The position numbers were made by a program, and so were the translations under genes. Below the pieces are notes generated by a model that did not search any database, was not told the DNA's origin, and saw only the letters and a program-made list of their open reading frames with translations. DNA of 64,000 nt. Origin: Arcobacter iocasae. GTDB lineage: Bacteria; Campylobacterota; Campylobacteria; Campylobacterales; Arcobacteraceae. Location of the stretch: positions 3,094,279-3,158,278 of the forward strand of contig NZ_CP090177.1 of assembly GCF_042214795.1 (NCBI RefSeq). Reading direction: 5' to 3'. Each line of letters begins with the position of its first letter. Position 1 is the first letter of the stretch. Below, in pieces: positions 7,902 to 16,333 of the stretch.

Positions 7902-9653
7902 ATGAATATTATCATTCAGAGATTACTATTAAGAGGGAAACAGATTTCTCTAAAAGCAACAGTTTTATCACTTTTTTTCTTTGTCACTATTATCATAACA
8001 GTTTTACTAATATCACAACTTTTTTACTTTAGCCAAAAGCTATCATATGAAAGTATTAATACTAAAATCAATACTTTAGTAAATAATATACAAATTTCTA
8101 TCAAAACAAATAATAAAATAAATACAAACATAGTTTCATTATTAAGCACAGATATTGAAACATCACCTTCTTTTTATACAAATATACTAAAAAATAATCC
8201 ATCTTTATATTCAGTATACAAAGGTTATAAGGATGGTAGCTTTTATGAAATAATAAATTTAGACATACACAATTCTTTGAGAGAAATATATAAAGCATCT
8301 TTGAGGGATAAATGGCTTTTAATAAAAGTAAAAGGCTCTATGCAAGATAAAAGAGAAGTCACCTTATTAAATAGCAATTTAAATATTACTAGTGTTAAAG
8401 TAGAAAAAAACAGTTATAACCCTACTCTTAGACCTTGGTATATTGCTTCATTAAAAAGTGACAAAATAATAAAAACTCAACCTTATGAATTTTCTAATAT
8501 TCCTGCAAAAGGAATAACTTATGCCAAAGAGATTGAAAAAAGCAAAAATGTAGTTGCCATTGATGTATTGGTTTATGATATTCAATCTATAATAAATAAT
8601 CTTATTAATCAAGATTATATGGAAGCTTATTTATTTAATGAAAATGGATTTATAATCTCTTCATCAAAAAAACAGAATATGTTGATTAATAATTTTATAA
8701 AACTAAAACATAAATTATCTGAATTTAAAATGCCTAAGATTATTACTTTAAATAATGAAAAGTATATTCTTCAAATTATTCCACTTCAAGGTATAAACTC
8801 AAAAGATTATGTTGCTCTTTTTGCAAAGAATTCACAAGTTGTAGCCCCTTATAAAAAAGAGGTTTATATAATAATTGAATATTTCCTAATCAGTTTATTT
8901 ATAATAATTCCTTTGCTTATTTATTTTTCAAATATTATTGTCAAACCTATTTACAAATTGGTTGATGCTAGCCAAAAAGTAAAAAATAGAGAATTTAATT
9001 CTATTAAAATAATAAATAGTCCTGTTTTAGAAATTGCACTACTTTCAACTTCTATAAAAGATATGTCAAATTCTATTTATTCTTATCAACACTCTCTTGA
9101 AGAGAAAGTTAAGCAAAGAACAAAAGAGTTAATATTAAAAAATGAAGAGTTACATATACTATCTATAACAGATAAATTAACTGGCTTATATAATAGAGTA
9201 CAACTTGATAAAACTTTACACCTTGAAGTTAGTAAAAGTCTAAATTCTCAAAATGATTTTTGCATTATACTAATTGATATTGATTTCTTTAAAAGAGTCA
9301 ATGATAACTATGGACATCAAATAGGAGATGATGTATTAGTTGAAACTGCCAATACATTAAAAAATTCTATTAGGAAAAGTGATATTTTAGGTCGATGGGG
9401 AGGAGAAGAATTTTTAATTATATGCCCTCAACTAAAAATCGAAGATGCGGTAATTATAGGTAATAAACTAAAAGAAGCTGTAGAGAACCATAATTTCTCA
9501 ACTTATCCTAAAAATGTAACTATTAGTTTAGGATTAGCAGACTTCTATAAAGGCATAACTAAATCAGAAGAAATTTTAGCTAATGCAGATAAAGCACTAT
9601 ATGAAGCAAAAACAAATGGAAGAAATCAAGTAAAAATTTTCCAAAATAATTAA
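7902..9653 (+). CDS. Membrane diguanylate cyclase with Cache-like sensor, HAMP and GGDEF domains
   Basis: This 583-residue protein probably makes c-di-GMP from two GTP. A helix at about 18-43 is followed by a periplasmic region of about 280 residues with a dCache-like pattern (NPTLRPWYIASLKSDK), a second helix (about 325-347), a HAMP linker and a GGDEF domain (about 420-580). The active site is GGEEF at 500-504, the metal-binding DIDFF is intact, and RKSD at 491-494 is a correctly placed RxxD inhibitory site, so product feedback is likely. AAGGAAG lies before the ATG. It sits between a two-component system and an adhesin secretion operon and shares their TGATAC repeat, which suggests it sets c-di-GMP for surface attachment (inference). 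Confidence 0.9.
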   Translation: MNIIIQRLLLRGKQISLKATVLSLFFFVTIIITVLLISQLFYFSQKLSYESINTKINTLVNNIQISIKTNNKINTNIVSLLSTDIETSPSFYTNILKNNPSLYSVYKGYKDGSFYEIINLDIHNSLREIYKASLRDKWLLIKVKGSMQDKREVTLLNSNLNITSVKVEKNSYNPTLRPWYIASLKSDKIIKTQPYEFSNIPAKGITYAKEIEKSKNVVAIDVLVYDIQSIINNLINQDYMEAYLFNENGFIISSSKKQNMLINNFIKLKHKLSEFKMPKIITLNNEKYILQIIPLQGINSKDYVALFAKNSQVVAPYKKEVYIIIEYFLISLFIIIPLLIYFSNIIVKPIYKLVDASQKVKNREFNSIKIINSPVLEIALLSTSIKDMSNSIYSYQHSLEEKVKQRTKELILKNEELHILSITDKLTGLYNRVQLDKTLHLEVSKSLNSQNDFCIILIDIDFFKRVNDNYGHQIGDDVLVETANTLKNSIRKSDILGRWGGEEFLIICPQLKIEDAVIIGNKLKEAVENHNFSTYPKNVTISLGLADFYKGITKSEEILANADKALYEAKTNGRNQVKIFQNN

Positions 9654-9666
9654 TACTTTTATTTTT

Positions 9667-9683
9667 TGATACTTTTATGATAC
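9667..9683 (+). promoter_or_regulatory. TGATAC-N5-TGATAC direct repeat before the type I secretion operon
   Basis: TGATAC at 9667-9672 and 9678-9683 are 11 bp apart (TGATACTTTTATGATAC). The second hexamer also begins a near-palindrome, TGATACATGTTATCA. A TATTAT element at 9703-9708 is a plausible -10, with the repeat over the -35. TATCAATAAA follows at 9688-9697 and also follows the copy at 7838 (7871-7880). The adhesin operon starts at 9727. Confidence 0.6.
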
Positions 9684-9726
9684 ATGTTATCAATAAAATA
9701 CCTATTATAAAATAAAAAGGTAGTTT

Positions 9727-11274
9727 ATGAGGGACTTTAAGAAAAAAAAGCTATTTAGCATAATAGTAGCAAGTAGCATAACAGTATTTAGTACAAATTT
9801 ATGTGCATTAAATTTAAAACAGAGTGTATCAAAAGTAATAGATACCAATCCAGTAGTTAAAGAGAGAATAAATAACTATAGAGCTACTCAACAAGATTTA
9901 AAAATTGCCGAATCTGAATATCTACCAAGAGTTGATTTTAGGACAGGTGTTGGCTATAAAAATGCAGGGAAATTAAATAATGAAATTAAAGATGTAAATT
10001 ATGATTACTATGAAAACTCTTTAAAACTTACACAAAATTTATTTAATGGCTTTGATACTACTCATAAAGTTGATTACCAAGAATCAAGAGTATTAGCAGC
10101 AGCATATCATTACTTAGAAAAAGCAAATGATATGAGTTTTAGGATGGTTGAAGCATATATCAATGTATTAAAGAATTATAAACTATTACAAAATGCAAAA
10201 GATAATGTTGAATTCCATGAGCAAATGTTTGAAAATATTAAAAACTTGTATGATGCAGGACTAGATAGAGAATCTTCTATTTCTAAAGTAAAAGCAGGAT
10301 TAGCACTTGCTAGAACAAACTATATTGCACAAAAAAACAATACAAAAGATGCTGAATTTAAATTTGCAAGAATTTATGGTAAACACCCAAATGTTACTCA
10401 AATGGAAAATCCAACTATAAATGTAAAAATGCCTGAATCAATTCAAAGAGCAACAATGTATGCAATGAAAAACAATCCATCTGTTCTTGTAAGTAATTAC
10501 AATATTAAAGGGGCACAGGCTTTATATAAAAAATCTAAAAGTGGTTATTATCCAAAAATAGATTTTGAAATTGAACAACTTTATAATGACTATCACCGAA
10601 CTAATAATGGCTTTGATGAGCCAGATGATAGATTTAGAGTTGGTTTTGTATTAAATTGGAATTTATACAAAGGTGGTGCTGACAGTGCCGAGAGACAAAA
10701 AGCAATAAGCAAAGTACATCAAGAAGTGCAAATCCAACAAGATTTAAAACGACAAGTAATAGAAGGATTACAATTATCTTGGTCTGCGTATGAAAATATA
10801 AAAGAACAAATCAAACAACTAGAAGTTTACAACGAATATAGTGAGACTACAAGAACAAGTTATCAAGAGGAGTACAACTTAGGAAAAAGAACACTTCTTG
10901 ACCTTACAACTGCTCAAAACGATGTTATTAATTCAAGAGCTCAAATGATTCAAGCTCAAAGTGAATATACCTTTTCTCAATATAGACTTTTAGATGCAAT
11001 GGGTTTATTAGTTACAGTTGTAATGGGTGACCAATCGAGTTATGAAAATGCAGTTAATATCAATACAGATGACATGAAATATGAACTTGATACTTTACCT
11101 ATAAAATTAGATGCTGATAATGACATGATTACAAATAATCTTGATATTTGTGATAATTCATCTGATGGAAATATCATGCCATTTGGTTGTCAAAAAGAGA
11201 TATATGACCCAAATAAAGATATCTATCTAAAAGCACTTAAAAATAATTCAACTTTTAACAAAGGGAAAAAATAA
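9727..11274 (+). CDS. TolC-family outer membrane protein with a thrombospondin-3-like tail
   Basis: This 515-residue protein is the outer membrane channel of a type I secretion system. After a signal peptide (about 1-28, ending TNLCA) come two TolC repeats with long coiled-coil helices (DLKIAESEYLPRVDFRTGVG; SKSGYYPKIDFEIEQLY). The last 60 residues are unusual for TolC: DADNDMITNNLDICD followed by a GC pair resembles one thrombospondin type 3 calcium-binding repeat, the same type found in the next gene product. It is first in an operon with an OmpA protein, ABC exporter, HlyD and adhesin, and its stop overlaps the next ATG by one base. Confidence 0.88.
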   Translation: MRDFKKKKLFSIIVASSITVFSTNLCALNLKQSVSKVIDTNPVVKERINNYRATQQDLKIAESEYLPRVDFRTGVGYKNAGKLNNEIKDVNYDYYENSLKLTQNLFNGFDTTHKVDYQESRVLAAAYHYLEKANDMSFRMVEAYINVLKNYKLLQNAKDNVEFHEQMFENIKNLYDAGLDRESSISKVKAGLALARTNYIAQKNNTKDAEFKFARIYGKHPNVTQMENPTINVKMPESIQRATMYAMKNNPSVLVSNYNIKGAQALYKKSKSGYYPKIDFEIEQLYNDYHRTNNGFDEPDDRFRVGFVLNWNLYKGGADSAERQKAISKVHQEVQIQQDLKRQVIEGLQLSWSAYENIKEQIKQLEVYNEYSETTRTSYQEEYNLGKRTLLDLTTAQNDVINSRAQMIQAQSEYTFSQYRLLDAMGLLVTVVMGDQSSYENAVNINTDDMKYELDTLPIKLDADNDMITNNLDICDNSSDGNIMPFGCQKEIYDPNKDIYLKALKNNSTFNKGKK

Positions 11275-12248
11275 TGAAAAAACTAGCATCACTACTATTT
11301 ACATCAGCACTGTGTTTTGCTGGAGTTTATGATTATCCATATTTAATAAATTCAAAAGAAAAATACCAAGATAGTGTTATAAATAAAGAGCTTATGTATG
11401 GGGAGTTTCAAGCAATAATTAGATTTAAACCTATTTATTTTAATCCAAGTACTAATAACATAACAAAAGATTCTCAAGATTATTTAGATGAGATTATAAA
11501 AACTTATAAAAAATATGAAAAGAAAACAACTATTGTGACTATTATTGGTCATACAGATGTAGTTCAAACAAAAACTGAAAAAGTAAATCAATCATGGTGG
11601 TATCCAACTTATCCAAATGACTTAACTCAAGAATCAAGTGAAAAAATTGCACTTTCATATGCAACTTATACTCAAAATGAACTTTTAAATAAAGGTATTC
11701 CTAAAAACAATATTCTAATTGAACAAAGAGCAGGTTTAGATAATTTATACACAACAGAAACAAAAGAAGGTAGAGATTTAAACTATAGAGCGATGGTTAC
11801 ATTATATGTTAAAAAAGACTTAGATGCAGATAGTGATGGGGATGGAGTAATAGACAGTAAAGACAAATGTCCTATGACTCCAAAAGGTCATAAAGTTAAT
11901 AGTGATGGTTGTTCTACAATATTAAACTTAACAATCAATTATGATGTTGCTTCATATAACATCACAAATGATTCAATGGTCAAATTAAAAACACTTGTTG
12001 AGTTTATGAAAAAAAATAAAAAATTTAAAGTAGTTTTATATGGTCATACAAGTAATGAGGGAAGTAATTTAAAAAATCAAATACTTTCTGAAAAACGAGC
12101 ATTAAGTATTAGAAAATATTTAATCAATCAAGGTATTACGCCTTCTAGAATAGCTACTTATGGGAAGTCTTCATCTGAACCAGTAGCATCAAATGAGACA
12201 AAAGAAGGAAGAGAAAAAAATAGAAGAGTTGAAGTACAACTATACTAA
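11274..12248 (+). CDS. Tandem OmpA-like protein with a TSP3 linker
   Basis: This 324-residue exported protein has a signal peptide (about 1-17, LCFA) and two OmpA-like peptidoglycan-binding segments. The first (about 45-178) contains IIGHTD and ends GRDLNYRAMVTLYV. The second (about 215-324) is canonical: LYGHTSNEGS, LSEKRALSIRKYLINQGI, IATYGKSSSEP, GREKNRRVEVQLY. Between them, DADSDGDGVIDSKDKCP is a calcium-binding thrombospondin type 3 repeat. It probably anchors the secretion channel or adhesin to the cell wall (inference). It lies between the TolC and ABC exporter genes, and only 13 bp separate it from the latter. Confidence 0.87.
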   Translation: MKKLASLLFTSALCFAGVYDYPYLINSKEKYQDSVINKELMYGEFQAIIRFKPIYFNPSTNNITKDSQDYLDEIIKTYKKYEKKTTIVTIIGHTDVVQTKTEKVNQSWWYPTYPNDLTQESSEKIALSYATYTQNELLNKGIPKNNILIEQRAGLDNLYTTETKEGRDLNYRAMVTLYVKKDLDADSDGDGVIDSKDKCPMTPKGHKVNSDGCSTILNLTINYDVASYNITNDSMVKLKTLVEFMKKNKKFKVVLYGHTSNEGSNLKNQILSEKRALSIRKYLINQGITPSRIATYGKSSSEPVASNETKEGREKNRRVEVQLY

Positions 12249-12261
12249 TGGATAAAAATAA

Positions 12262-14412
12262 ATGACAAAAAACCCAGACAATTATAATAAAAAAGACTCT
12301 TTATTAGAGTCTTTAGTGCTTTATTCAAAATTATATTATAAACCATATACTAGTGAAGCTATAATGTCTGGATTACCCTCTTCACATCTAAGTAGTGATA
12401 AAACTCTATTGGGGAAAAATAGTTCTAGATCACTTTTTTCTAGAGCAGCCTCTAGGGCTGGACTTAAAACAACATTAGTTCAACGCCCTATTGTAGAAAT
12501 ATCAAAATTACAACTTCCTATGATTATACTTTTAAGTAATGAATATAGTTGTATTTTAGAAGATTTTTCAAAAGAGAAAAATAAAGCTAAAATAATTCAT
12601 GCAAATGAAAATGAACCTGTTGAAGAGTGGGTAGATATAGAAAAACTTGAAAATGAGTATTTAGGTTTTGCATTTATGTTAAAAAAGCCCTACTCCCATG
12701 GAAGTGTAGATAAAAAATTATCTACTCATAAAAAACATTGGTTTTGGGATACTTTAAAATTATCAAAATCAATATACAAAGATGTTTTACTAGCATCTTT
12801 ACTTATTAACTTATTTGTTTTAGCTACTCCTCTTTTTACAATGAATGTATATGATAGAGTTATTCCAAATAGTGCTATAGAAACCTTATGGATGTTCACT
12901 TTTGGTGTAGTTACAGTTTATATACTAGATGTATTTTTAAAATTTACAAGAAGTTATTTACTTGAACTTGCTGCAAAAAAAAGTGATATTATTATGTCAT
13001 CAATAATATTTGAAAAAGTATTAGATTTAAATCTATCTTCATATCCAAAATCTGTTGGTTCTTTTGCAAGTAATATAAAAGATTTTGATGCTATTCGTTC
13101 TTTTTTAACAAATGCAACATTAACTATTATTATAGATTTTCCATTTGCTTTGATATTTTTACTTTTAATTGCTTATATTGGAGGAACTATTGTATTTATC
13201 CCTATATTTATTTCAATTATAATTTTATCATATGCTTTTTTAATCAAAAAACCTTTACAAAGAAGTATAGAAAGTAGCCATGAAGCCTCTGCTAGAAAAA
13301 ATGGAATACTAATAGAAAGTTTACAAAATATTGAGACAATAAAAGCATTTGGACTATCTGGGAAAATGCAATGGATGTATGAAGAAGCCACAGGAGAAAT
13401 AGCAAAAAAAAGTATTAATTCAAGACTTATATCAAGTTCAATTCCTAATGTAACAGCATTTTTAGTGCAACTAAATACAATCATTTGTGTTGTATATGGA
13501 GTTTATTTAATCTCTGCTTTCCACTTAACAATGGGAGGATTGATTGCTGTTATTATTTTATCATCAAGAACAGTATCTCCATTGGGACAAGCAGCTGGAC
13601 TAATTACAGGTTATGAAGATGCAAAAGCTTCATATACTCTTATAAACTCAATTATTTCAAGACCTATTGAAAGACCAGAAGGAAAAGAGTTCATAAAAAG
13701 AGAAATTTTATTTGAAAATATAGAGTTTAGAAATGTAAGTTTTTCTTATCCTGAGACAAATATAGAAGTCCTAAAAGATGTTAGTTTTACTATAAATAAA
13801 GGTGAAAAAGTTGCAATGTTAGGAATGATAGGTTCAGGAAAAAGCACTTTAAGCAAACTACTTTTAAAACTGTATGAACCAACTAGTGGTTCTATTTTAA
13901 TAGATGGAATAGATATTAAACAAATAGATCCAGCCAATCTAAGAAAAAGTATTAGTTATGTACCTCAAGAAATTAATTTATTTCAAGGGACAGTAAAAGA
14001 GAATATTTTAAATAACTATAAATACTATACAGACGAAGAGATATTGGACATAGCAAAAGTAGCAGGAGTAGATGATTTTGTAAAAATACATCCTTTGGGA
14101 TATGACATGCAAATCAATGAAAGAAGCATAGGCTTATCAGGTGGGCAAAAACAAACAGTGGGAATAGCAAGAGCTCTTTTAAATGATACAAATACTTTAT
14201 TATTTGATGAGCCAATGAATGCAATGGATCAAACAACTGAAAGAAGTATTATAAATAGACTAAAAAGCGTAATAGAAGGAAAAACTCTTCTTTTAATCAC
14301 TCAAAAACTCACTACTCTTGATTTATGTGAAAGAGTTATTGTCTTACATAATGGTAAAAAAATAATGGATGGATCTAAACCTGAAATTCTAAAACAGTTA
14401 GGTAGCAAATGA
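12262..14412 (+). CDS. Type I secretion ABC exporter, LapB/LssB type, with degenerate C39 domain
   Basis: This 716-residue inner membrane exporter has an N-terminal peptidase C39-like domain (about 1-140) lacking the catalytic Cys, as in exporters of uncleaved large proteins, then an ABC membrane domain (about 160-440) with about five or six helices. The nucleotide-binding domain has Walker A GMIGSGKST, signature LSGGQKQ and Walker B LLFDEPMNAMD. The switch position after the last core strand reads LLLITQKLTT, with Gln where almost all ABC ATPases have His. It should energise export of the adhesin at 16334-21988 together with the HlyD and TolC proteins. Its stop overlaps hlyD as ATGA. Confidence 0.92.
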   Translation: MTKNPDNYNKKDSLLESLVLYSKLYYKPYTSEAIMSGLPSSHLSSDKTLLGKNSSRSLFSRAASRAGLKTTLVQRPIVEISKLQLPMIILLSNEYSCILEDFSKEKNKAKIIHANENEPVEEWVDIEKLENEYLGFAFMLKKPYSHGSVDKKLSTHKKHWFWDTLKLSKSIYKDVLLASLLINLFVLATPLFTMNVYDRVIPNSAIETLWMFTFGVVTVYILDVFLKFTRSYLLELAAKKSDIIMSSIIFEKVLDLNLSSYPKSVGSFASNIKDFDAIRSFLTNATLTIIIDFPFALIFLLLIAYIGGTIVFIPIFISIIILSYAFLIKKPLQRSIESSHEASARKNGILIESLQNIETIKAFGLSGKMQWMYEEATGEIAKKSINSRLISSSIPNVTAFLVQLNTIICVVYGVYLISAFHLTMGGLIAVIILSSRTVSPLGQAAGLITGYEDAKASYTLINSIISRPIERPEGKEFIKREILFENIEFRNVSFSYPETNIEVLKDVSFTINKGEKVAMLGMIGSGKSTLSKLLLKLYEPTSGSILIDGIDIKQIDPANLRKSISYVPQEINLFQGTVKENILNNYKYYTDEEILDIAKVAGVDDFVKIHPLGYDMQINERSIGLSGGQKQTVGIARALLNDTNTLLFDEPMNAMDQTTERSIINRLKSVIEGKTLLLITQKLTTLDLCERVIVLHNGKKIMDGSKPEILKQLGSK

Positions 14413-15842
14413 AAACTTTGTTAATAAAAATAGCTAGCTTATTTCAAAACCTAGAATTTATACATGAGAAAATAGAAGCTACTCTTAATAAATTTAAGCG
14501 TAAAAATAATTTACCAGTAAAAGAAAACTTCAAAGAAGAAGATTATGAATTTATGGAAAGTTTAAGTGGTGCTATTTTAGAAAAGCATCCAAGAAAACTT
14601 CATTTTATACTTCAATTTTGGGCAATTACTATTTTAATATTTATTATTTGGGCTTCTTTATGCGATATTGATGAAGTATCAAGAGGAATTGGAGATGTAA
14701 TACCTAGTAATGAAAATCAAATAATGCAAAACTTAGAAGGTGGTATTATAGAAAGTATCAATGTAAATGAAGGTGATCATGTAAAAAAAGGTACAGTTTT
14801 ATTAAAAATAAACAATGAAAAATCTATTTCAACTTTTGAGTCAAATGAAGTAAAAGCTATGTCTTTAGAAGCAAAAATTCTAAGACTAACAGCAGAATCA
14901 GAAGCTAAAGATTTTGATGTTACAAAAAATACAAATGAAGAGTTGACTCCATATATAAAAAATGAATTAAGCCTTTATAAGACAAATCTAAATCAATTAA
15001 ATTCTGATTTAAGTATCTTAGAAGAGCAATTAATTCAAAGAAAAAATTCACTTGCAGATGCAAAATCAAAGAAACTCTATCTTTCAAAATCATTGGTAAT
15101 GGTAAGAAAAGAAATAAGTATGACAGAACCAATGGTTGAAAGAGGTATTGCATCAGAAGTTGATTTATTAAGATTAAAAAAAGAAGAAAATCAAGGGGTT
15201 GATGAATTAAAAAGTTCAGAATTTTTAATTATTCGTTACAACTCAGAAATTCAAGAAATAATGCATAAAATTGATTCTACAAAACTTTCATTTCAATCAA
15301 AAGCAAAAGCAGCATTAACTGAGACTATTTCAGAATATAAAAGAACTGTGTCTAATTCTAAAGCACTAGAAGATCAAGTTACAAGAACCCTAGTAAGAGC
15401 TCCAAGAGATGGTATTATTCAAAAACTTTTTATAAATACTGTAGGTGGAGTTGTAAAACCAGGTGATAATCTTATAGAGATAGTTCCTACAAATGAAAAA
15501 CTTCTTGTGAATGCAAAAATAAAGCCAGCTGATATTGCATTTATTTATCCATCTCAAAAAGCAATAGTAAAATTTTCTGCCTATGATTTTTCTATTTATG
15601 GTGGTATTGAAGCAAAAGTTGTGAATATAAGTCCAGATACGATAAAAGACAAAGATGGTAAAACTTACTACATTGTAAGAATAGAAACACAAAATAATAA
15701 ATTAAATCAAAAATCAAAAAAAATGAAAATTATTCCTGGAATGACTGCACAAGTTGATATTCTAACGGGTAAAAAAAGTATTTTAAGTTATATATTAAAA
15801 CCAATTCTTAAAACAAAGCAATATGCTTTTGGAGATAGATAA
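14409..15842 (+). CDS. HlyD-family periplasmic adaptor of the type I secretion system
   Basis: This 477-residue membrane fusion protein bridges the ABC exporter and TolC. It has a cytosolic N-terminus of about 70 residues, one helix (about 75-93; FWAITILIFIIWASL), a lipoyl half-motif (NLEGGIIESINVNEGDHVKKGTVLLKI, conserved GGII and VNEGD), a long coiled-coil hairpin (about 140-305), the second lipoyl half (VRAPRDGIIQKLF) and a C-terminal beta domain (PGMTAQVDILTGKKSILSYILKPI). The final motif is typical of LapC/HlyD adaptors. It overlaps the upstream gene by 4 bp and the downstream one by 1 bp. Confidence 0.92.
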   Translation: MKTLLIKIASLFQNLEFIHEKIEATLNKFKRKNNLPVKENFKEEDYEFMESLSGAILEKHPRKLHFILQFWAITILIFIIWASLCDIDEVSRGIGDVIPSNENQIMQNLEGGIIESINVNEGDHVKKGTVLLKINNEKSISTFESNEVKAMSLEAKILRLTAESEAKDFDVTKNTNEELTPYIKNELSLYKTNLNQLNSDLSILEEQLIQRKNSLADAKSKKLYLSKSLVMVRKEISMTEPMVERGIASEVDLLRLKKEENQGVDELKSSEFLIIRYNSEIQEIMHKIDSTKLSFQSKAKAALTETISEYKRTVSNSKALEDQVTRTLVRAPRDGIIQKLFINTVGGVVKPGDNLIEIVPTNEKLLVNAKIKPADIAFIYPSQKAIVKFSAYDFSIYGGIEAKVVNISPDTIKDKDGKTYYIVRIETQNNKLNQKSKKMKIIPGMTAQVDILTGKKSILSYILKPILKTKQYAFGDR

Positions 15843-16318
15843 TGACAAATATAATTACATTTAGTAACAGTCAAGAACAAATTCATAAATGGGGGGAAAA
15901 GCTTCCTGATTACAATATAAATATTTTGTTACCTATAACAGAATCTTTCACTTATGAAGGGGTGATTGCAATTGTAGATGAAACATCATATAAAAAAGAT
16001 ATTGATAAAATAATTAATCAACTTAAAAAACAAAAAATAAGAATACTTTTACTTGAAGAAAACCCTACATTTGAAAAAGCAAAAGAGTACATAAAATCTG
16101 GCATCTGCGGATATGGAAACTTAGAATTAAACTCTAAGCAACTAAATGACGCAATAAAAGTCATAAGAGATGACTTAATTTGGTTAGCTCCTGAATTTAA
16201 AACAGAACTATTGAGCGATATCAATCAAAAAGAAATACTTCAACATAAAAGAATAGATAACAAATATAAAAATATAATTATTTTATCTGATGAGATAATT
16301 AGCATAATGAAAATTTAA
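15842..16318 (+). CDS. Stand-alone degenerate receiver-like protein in the adhesin operon
   Basis: This 158-residue protein has the alternating pattern of a CheY-like receiver: ILLLEENPTFEKAKEYIKSG, then GICGYGNLELNSKQLNDAI, then VIRDDLIWLAPEF, which is close to the end of NarL-type receivers. The acidic pair of strand 1 is missing (NIITFSNSQEQ) and no DNA-binding domain follows; an Asp in AIVDETS is the only candidate for the phosphorylated residue. It is probably not a normal response regulator. The position, fused by TAATG to hlyD and 15 bp before the adhesin, suggests a role tied to adhesin export or assembly (inference). Confidence 0.7.
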   Translation: MTNIITFSNSQEQIHKWGEKLPDYNINILLPITESFTYEGVIAIVDETSYKKDIDKIINQLKKQKIRILLLEENPTFEKAKEYIKSGICGYGNLELNSKQLNDAIKVIRDDLIWLAPEFKTELLSDINQKEILQHKRIDNKYKNIIILSDEIISIMKI

Positions 16319-16333
16319 AATAAGGATAAAAAG

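Noticed and set aside
12262..12690. Active C39 bacteriocin-type peptidase in the ABC exporter
   Set aside because: The catalytic Cys segment is missing, so the domain is treated as a degenerate substrate-binding domain.
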